From contig JAJEKV010000009.1 of NCBI GenBank assembly GCA_021234155.1, positions 12,718,546 through 12,782,545 of the forward strand: a stretch of 64,000 nt of DNA, read 5' to 3'. Origin of the DNA: Isoetes taiwanensis (Eukaryota > Streptophyta > Lycopodiopsida > Isoetales > Isoetaceae). The notes below the pieces were generated by a model. It worked only from the letters and a program-made list of their open reading frames with translations, did no database searches and was not told the origin of the DNA. The translations under genes were made by a program, and so were the position numbers. This document shows positions 57,608 to 64,000 of this stretch, one piece after another; within the stretch, counting starts at the first letter, position 1, and each line of letters begins with the position of its first letter.

Positions 57608-58595
57608 CTAGAGTTGTCCGTTGATGAACCCAAATGGGTTCATTCGTACACTTTTTTTGAAATTCTATTATAGCTCCGAGATAAAGAATTTGTCTACATA
57701 CTCACAATATGTTGTCCTCCACGAGTGTACATATAAGGAAAAATTTATGAAAAATATAGAAAGCTTCTATTACCAATGATAATGTGGAGCCGAATACAAA
57801 GAGGTCAAGTTTATTCTCAAAGTCTTTAACATTTCTCACATTATTTTGCAAAAATGATTTTTCGTAGGAATTCTAATTCTTCCATCTTGTAAATCATGAT
57901 ATGAGAAATCTATCGCAAGAAGAATTAGAAAAATCTATGGTAGAATTTTCGAGAAATAATTCCTGAAAGTTTGAAGTTCAGAAGTTCTTTATGGACCCAG
58001 TTAGGTCCCTCAAGGGTCAAAATTTTGAAAATTCATAGTACTACTCCACTTTTTAAAAAAATGAAATCCATTTAGCAAGACGTGTAGTATTTAGTATCTA
58101 TTTCTATTGAAAAATAATAGTACCTTCACATTCTTATTCTATTTCAAATATCATGGATATGAAATGGTCTGTTTTTCAGAAATTCCTTAGGGACCTGACT
58201 GGGTCTCTCAAGGATTGAAATTATGATTTGCTCATTGATACATCAAATTTTTATAGAATCACATGAAATTTGAAAAATGAGTAGCATTTGTTGGCTAAGT
58301 TCAAAGAAAATTAATGTTATCTTGAAATTTGCATTCCATGTTGAGTGTCATGAGATTATATCATATCATCGAAACCATTGAATTGAGTGTATTTCAAGGT
58401 GCGATTGTGCCAAACTTGTGAAGAATTTTATTTTGCCATTGAATATGGTGGTATAACTTCGAGTTAATCTTACAATTCAGGTGTTCATATTGAAAATCTC
58501 ATAAGTATCATGAAGAACTAGTCCCTAATATGGAGAAGGGATTGAGGGACCCATACGGGTTGATGAACCCAAACAGGTCCCTGAGACAACTCTAG
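57608..58595. mobile_element. 988-bp element with inverted termini and subrepeats
   Basis: ctagagttgtc at 57608-57618 is matched in exact inverse at 58585-58595. Next to each end lies tgatgaacccaaa. Inside are diverged subrepeats around ggaccc(a)gtt(a)ggtccctcaagg (57990 and 58190), about 200 bp apart. No transposase is encoded, so it is a non-autonomous DNA-transposon candidate. The target-site duplication and superfamily are not determined. Confidence 0.6.
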
Positions 58596-60639
58596 TGTTA
58601 AATTCAGTCCTTCCTTCCAACTTCGAATTTAAACCTTTTCCTCCAACTTTGTTGTGATGCACTCACATTATTTTAGACGACCTGTTATTCAATTAATAAA
58701 AAACGTTACTATGAGCTTTAATGTGCAATCAATATATAGCACAATAACGGGGTTTCTTTTTTATGTTTTTGTACGCTTTTTACTAAGGTTTTTCTATGAT
58801 TTTGGTGTTGTATTTGATGAGGTGTACTAAATAATATTTCTAGAGTCGCCCTTTACGGACCCTTGATTTTTGTGGCACTTTCAATGGTCACCTATGAATG
58901 TTTAATATTATTCCAAATTGAACATGCAAGGTTAAAGTGATATATTTTAGGGTTCTTTGCATACGTACCTCGTTTACGGTTCTATGGCGGTGACCGAATG
59001 CATTGCCAAGGAGGTCAACAAAAGAAACCAAGGAGGTGCGCATGATCATAGCTCCTCTTTCCAATTGTTCAAAATTCGATGGTAGCTCTGAGAAAGCCAG
59101 CGAAATATGGAGCCATAGGCAGGAGGCTTGCATCCATCGATGGTATCTTTGGTCTCTTTTCACATTAGAAACAATAGGCTCAGGGCTTTCACCAGGTCGG
59201 GGGAGGATCCATTGGAGCTTGAAAAGGGTGAGCTACTTAGTTGTGCTTGGATTAATTGGCTGAAGTGCACGTCGTTACCAAGGTAAAGACTATATGCGGA
59301 CTTTCTTACGGTCCATTTGGCTTATTAGGGGCTGTTGAAGGGTTGTCATATCTTGCTTTGCTTGCCATTTTACTTGTCTTTGGCTTGCAATATTTTGGAC
59401 TTTGGTTATATTCGGGGACCTCTTCACTGTGGACAAATGTTTTGGTTGATGTTTTGGCAATTACAGTAGCTTTGGGAAAGCGTGTGTTCATGTCTTAAGT
59501 GTTAGCGAAATTTGAACGACAACAGGAACACCATGAGCGTCTTTACCAAGTATGGAATTTATGGGAGTCATTCACACTTACGATTATCCTGTGAATTTTC
59601 AAAAACCTTTGTAGCTAATCTGTCAGGCCAAGCTCGAATTTTTCCATTCTCAAATTCTTGATTTTCACACAAACATACAGAGAGTCGGTATGAATTGAAT
59701 AAAGTTTGTTGGTTTAATTCATTAGTTTGCTTTGTTTGCTCCCCATAATGATTCATTTTTTTGCAGATTTGCAAAGCAATTACTTACTATCTGGGTCATG
59801 TTCTTCTTGCTGCACTTTCTAGGCCAAAGAATTTACTGCCTATATTAAGTTCTTGTTGCAAATGGCCTCTTTCTCAAGTCTGGTAGAAGATAGTGTAAGT
59901 GAATTGAGACTGTGATAGGCTACAGAAATTAAGCATGGCATTGTGATTCATGTTTTTGCTTTTTAGTCTATTCTATTCCATTCTATTTTTGAAACTTCTA
60001 CCTCCCTTTTCTTTTTGCTTTTACTTTGTTGTAATGATTTTTGGGCACTTTAGTTCTTTGACAGCCCTTTGCACCTAGAGATGCAAGGAATTCTTATCGA
60101 TGGCTCCATAAAATCTTAGGTTTGCCTTCTAGGCTTTTTTATATTTTTGTTTAGGTCCATATTAGGAAGTCACTGCCCGACCAAGTCTAGTAGACACCTA
60201 CATGTCTTATCCTTAACACCTGCGCTCCTCAAGCTTATAGTGATCCAATGGTTGAGATCAATCTTGATCGATGGTTTTCTTGGAGCCATAACACATTGCT
60301 ACTTCATAAGACCCTAGGCTATTATGAAAATGGAGGATTTAGATCAATTTTGATGGTGATAGGATAGCCCAAAACTCTGAGGCGGTGTGTGTGTTAAGGC
60401 GCATCATCCTGCTTCAATAACACCCTCCGGGCTGGGGCGTTATCTACACCATATCGGGGTTGCGCCCGAATGGACCATAGTAGAATAGAATATGATTTTA
60501 TAGATCCGCGGAGACCAAGCGGCCTATGGGACCCAAAGTATAAAGAGAGGCGGCGGTATTACTACCGAGGATTAAAAAACCCCGCCCGAAGGGTTTAGGA
60601 GGAAAAACCTTAGTAGCAATAAGGATCTTGCGACATCTT
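58596..60639. other. Intergenic / unassigned
   Basis: AT-rich, with no recognised gene. An 80-codon plus-strand frame (59256-59498) has three hydrophobic stretches that could be membrane segments, but the family is unknown and a chance origin is likely. 59937-59967 repeats 57007-57037 exactly. Confidence 0.35.
59937..59967 (+). repeat. 31-bp exact copy of 57007-57037
   Basis: Direct repeat of part of the 57-kb minisatellite unit (ggcattgtgattcatgtttt and the next 11 bases), 2.93 kb away. The flanks do not match. Confidence 0.8.
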
Positions 60640-61041
60640 TGCCTGATTATATACATAATCACAAGTGCAATTTGAGGTTAATGTCGGACGAGGGGCATAA
60701 GCGAGTCCGCGTATCCATTACCTCCAGTCTGATCCCAACAAGCCTCGGTAGGTGCTTTCGATTAGCTCATGCAAGGCGATGGGGCACAACTAGCAGAAGA
60801 TATCACAGAGCGGATATGCTGTCTGCGCCCGGGCAGGCACGGGGCGTGACTTTCATCCTCAATGGCCTGTTGATAGCATTGCGGCCGGGGACTGTCCTCA
60901 TCGCGGCTCCCAATCATCTCCGTCTCTCAATCTCAATGCGGAGGTGGTGTGCACCTGTCGCGAATGGAAGCAATCACCTGGCGGCTTTTCATGGGTAGAT
61001 GGGTGCGCAGGTAGTGGTGTGGGCCCCTCGTGAGCATGGGA

Positions 61042-62520
61042 TTAACACTGGCGTCGATAATTTGCCACCTTGACATGTGGCCGGGGCCTCGCATCCCAAA
61101 GCTTGGCCATGAAGCAAGCATCAAATCTTGCTTCAAGGCGTTCCGTTCCTTGATTGTATGCAGCGGTCCACATCTGTGTGCCTGCATTCCATAGCGAGAA
61201 CCACTGGGCTTGCTTGTCTTTCCAGCCCGGGCTTTGAGTTAAGCTGCGGGCCCATCGCCACTTGCCAAAGCAAGGTTGGGCAGGGGGCTTCATCCATAGC
61301 CACCACCTTAAGAAGTAAATAATGTGGCGTTCAGTAGCGACCCTCTGTAATGGAAGGAAGCTGTCTCCACGGAGCAAGATCGATATGGGGCCCGTGGATT
61401 TCCTCCCGGTGCGGGCCAAGAAGGCCTTACATACCTGCTCTAGATGGTTCCAAGTGGTGAGGGATATCAGCGGCCCCCACGCCACGCCCCATAGAGGGAG
61501 GACCCGGTTCAACCAAAGGCCACGAACAAGTGTGCACAGTGACCCCATGCATCTGGCTACGCCTTGTATTTGTTGTTTTGCATTGCATCTAGGGCTTTCC
61601 GACTGCGGTGACCCGTAACGATGGATGCATCCCGGTGTGTGGTAGTAGAAAACTCAATGCCCAAATACTTATAAGGCCCGAGCCACCTCCACTACACCTT
61701 TTAGGTAAGTGAATGAGGGAAAGGCGTGGAGTCTTGGGATGATGGGACCGGCATCACCCTTGTCTTGGCCAAGTTAACTCTCATGTCGGTGAATTGGCGA
61801 GAAAGTGTCAAAGCATCGGTGGCGTTGCATGTCCTCACAGGGGTATATGCGGCGAGTCAACATCATCGGCATATATGAGTTGCGGATTATGTGGTGCATC
61901 AAGCTGGCGCCTCTTCCCGATGCTCGGACTAGCCATTCTTCTAGGCTGGTCAATGTACAAAGCCGAAGCGTCGGGGATAGAGGGCAGCCACGCACCCAAT
62001 GCTACTAACAGGGGCTCCCCGGCGGTGTGAAACGGCCGGAGCAAGCCTCCATTATGATACGTATATAGCGATACGCAAGTCGGCGGGGTCCCCTAATTTT
62101 GTCTCAATCACGTCCCACAACTTATCCCGAGCAGCGTGTCAAAGCGCTGCGAAATCCACAAAGCAACAGCGATGGTCTTAAAGCGTCGATTAGGCTATCC
62201 TCTATGAGTGTTAGCGGTGAAGATATGGTCAATAGTAGAATCTCGGGGAAGTACTGCTGCGTGAGCCGCACTTCTCCATCCTCGCCCAAAGTGTCAATGT
62301 AAAAAAAAGTCGGCAAGCAACTTGGCAAAGGCGAGCCCGACCATAATGAATTGCGATGGTTGGGTGAGAACGTGGGGGTCCCTGCTTTGTATATGGGCAC
62401 AACTCTCTTGGTAGTCGGTCGTGGGGAAGCCTTCTTGCAATGCCACTGTTGAAGAGTCTTTGTGGCTTAGAAGCACCATTGGGGGCGACCCACTTGAAGC
62501 TCGCACGCATACCATCAAAT
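61042..62520 (-). pseudogene. LINE copy B reverse transcriptase and C-terminus
   Basis: Minus strand, reading leftwards. IMVGLAFAKLLADFF (about 62300-62345) is the early RT block. STIDHIF near 62225-62245 and a LIEDSLIDA stretch follow, then CCFVDFAAL near 62140-62165 (motif A, FVDF). QLIYADDVD at 61860-61885 is the catalytic YxDD box. The last frame, 61548-61042, has LEQVCKAFLARTGRK and HIIYFLRWWLW, a conserved helical C-terminal region of LINE ORF2 proteins, and ends at 61042. The enzyme copies element RNA at the nicked target. Several frameshifts make this copy defective. Confidence 0.8.
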
Positions 62521-63199
62521 CTGCGCCTTCCGGATTAGCGGCGTTGCGGGCCCATTATGACATCCCCTTCATAATGACCCGTGCTAGGCACATGCTGGAG
62601 AATGCGGTGCACAGCTTCCCATTGGGTCATACAGTGGCGCAAAGTATCTCACCCATTGTTAGGGGTAATATTTCACGTGAGGCGTGCGGGCTTACTCAAG
62701 ACCTTTCTCGAAGGCCCTAGGGTGGCGGTCTAGAAGACCAAACATCACATTCTTGGTGCTCACTTAAAAGGTACAGCTTTCTTGGTCTTGAGGAAGGAGG
62801 CGGTACTAACGGGCGACTGCTTGGCGAATGGTGGGGTCGACACTTGGCGGAGCCATCGTTTCACTCCGACATTGATCATCGAACCCGGTGATTGGGGGGA
62901 AGGTGGTTGCAGCCCCTATGGATGCGTCGAGGCGGCCTCTCCCAAAGCATCATCCCCTACCCTCCCGAAGGAGCTGGTTCCCATTTGGGCCGTCTCTTGT
63001 TGAAGTGTGGGGAGTTGCGGCACTCCGGCGACTCATGCTCAAGCATCCTCGCATAGGCAGCGCCGCGATCATAGTCGGGCCTTAGCCCAGTGGTACATGG
63101 GGTGTTGGGGCAATGGGTGCTTTCGGTTGGCACCGCCAATCTATCTGCAAACGGGGCTGATGGTGGTCTACTTCCCTCGTCCGCCACTGTCGGAAAGGA

Positions 63200-63960
63200 A
63201 GCGAGTGATCAAGTGTAGGCATTGCTGCGTGCGCTTGCTGCGTAATCCACCACAACGGTGCCCGCCCCCACAGGTTCTCCTGTCTACAAAGTTGGCGGTG
63301 GAGGGGCGACCAGCCGACCCATTATTGCAAATGACCAGGTCAAAGATCGCCCGGCACGGGTGGCAGAGCCCATACCGTGTAACCTGGCTGTCATCGGCGT
63401 CCTTGTGGACAAACCATCTCTGCGGGGTTCATTTGCAACACATCCTCAGCTAGAGGTGCGAATTTTGGGATCTGCTCTGCCCTGTGCGGCGCATTGAAAT
63501 CTCAAAAAGCAACATGACCTTGCCCAATTATGCATGCTGGCTGTATGTCATCATATAGATCGACATAGGGCTCTGCTTTCCACATCAAAGTGCGTGTGGT
63601 AAAGTTGCTCTCGGCATGTGGGAGTAGCAAGCACGCCACAAAGAGGGCTGCCATCGTTGTTCTACTGCGTGCCCACGGTATCTGTTGTGCACTGTCGCCT
63701 TGCCTGGGGAGACCCGATTGGGCCAAAGAGGCTATGCGGTAGTAACCGCGCAATTCCTCCGGTGTCCTGGTTTCCGGTGCACTCATTGAAGGCCGGTTGT
63801 ATTAGCGGTATCTGGCAAATCGGTGCTTTTGTGACCGGCATGTTCCCATGTTTCCATGAGGAAGATAAGGTCCATGTCCATGGCGGCGGAATTGAGGCTC
63901 CCCCCTTCTACCATGGAAAGCCCGCGGCAATTCCGAGGATACCGCTTTGAGGCGATCCCT
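63200..63960 (-). pseudogene. LINE copy B endonuclease (APE-type) domain
   Basis: Minus strand. MDMDLIFLMETWEHAGH (about 63815-63885) aligns with MDIIFLQETWEYRG of copy A, with the catalytic Glu retained. LLFEISMRRT, or DFNAPHR in the neighbouring frame, near 63480-63510 is the Asp-Phe-Asn motif. The Ser-Asp-His motif expected near 63190 is degraded to LSDSGGR. The domain starts within 100 bp of the window edge, so any upstream ORF1 is outside. Confidence 0.7.
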
Positions 63961-64000
63961 ATTTAGTGGCATGCATCGCCACCTAGTCGGTGGTAGTGGT

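Larger units (their letters stand above)
60640..64000 (-). mobile_element. LINE retrotransposon, copy B, running off the edge
   Basis: Minus-strand non-LTR retrotransposon, 5' end at or beyond the right edge. From right to left it has endonuclease motifs (63200-63960), RT blocks with a YADD box (61780-62520), and a long C-terminal frame (61042-61548). Its 3' end lies somewhere in 60400-61040; no poly(A) tail is evident. Protein motifs match copy A but nucleotide identity is low, so it is a separate subfamily. Frames are repeatedly shifted. Confidence 0.8.

Noticed and set aside
59256-59498. 80-codon frame with hydrophobic segments, possible membrane protein
   Set aside because: T-rich DNA readily yields Leu/Phe/Val-rich frames. 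There are no promoter, splice or homology cues.

Overview
The window looks like nuclear DNA of a land plant. It carries plant-type transposable elements of five classes (LINE, Ty1/copia, Helitron, hAT, and a DUF7869-type transposase), a pentatricopeptide-repeat fragment, and split eukaryotic gene pieces with splice-like borders. There is no sign of prokaryotic operons, tRNA or rRNA genes, or CRISPR. The lineage cannot be fixed from this sequence. The DUF7869-type transposase is a family I associate with algae, non-seed plants and oomycetes, which is only a hint. Most of the window is decayed, nested repeat DNA.

Layout: 1-2055 is an A-rich minisatellite followed by a dispersed repeat (family R). 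2967-5802 (minus) is a frameshifted DUF7869 transposase relic. 6382-6568 has a TATA box, a pyrimidine-rich leader and a Kozak-type ATG. 7090-10400 (minus) is LINE copy A. 10529-11018 holds a tandem duplication and a 216-bp fold-back element. 11020-23850 is largely unassignable. 23850-28465 (plus) is a degraded Helitron with Rep and helicase domains, abutted by a truncated Ty1/copia pol at 28465-29720. 31036-31440 has copia LTR, primer-binding and polypurine signals. 34952-35445 is a small element with 18-bp inverted termini. 36853-38297 is a 1.45-kb inverted repeat made of two divergent copies of a hAT transposase 3' end.

The most gene-like part is 38.3-54.3 kb. Here a segment occurs twice in direct orientation: unit A at 38330-45090 and unit B at 47715-54265. 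Each unit carries a minus-strand exon of a THUMP-domain (TAN1/THUMPD1-like) protein. About 1.5 kb away, transcribed the other way, each carries a plus-strand histone H3-variant-like gene. The latter begins MARTKCTARK- in copy B and ends in an H3-type AKRVT-MPKD block with a divergent tail in between, as in centromeric H3 (CENH3). A hAT relic lies downstream in both units. A PPR fragment and a second R repeat lie between the units. The gene pair therefore looks divergently arranged, possibly sharing a promoter, and duplicated together.

54.3-60.6 kb has AT-rich tandem repeats, a 446-bp near-perfect fold-back, and a 988-bp element with inverted termini. 60640-64000 (minus) is LINE copy B, a different subfamily from copy A, running off the right edge.

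The two units differ by many 1-3 base indels and short GC-rich replacements (often gcg or gcgg). Either the copies are old pseudogenes or the assembly is poorly polished, so reading frames should be treated with caution throughout.
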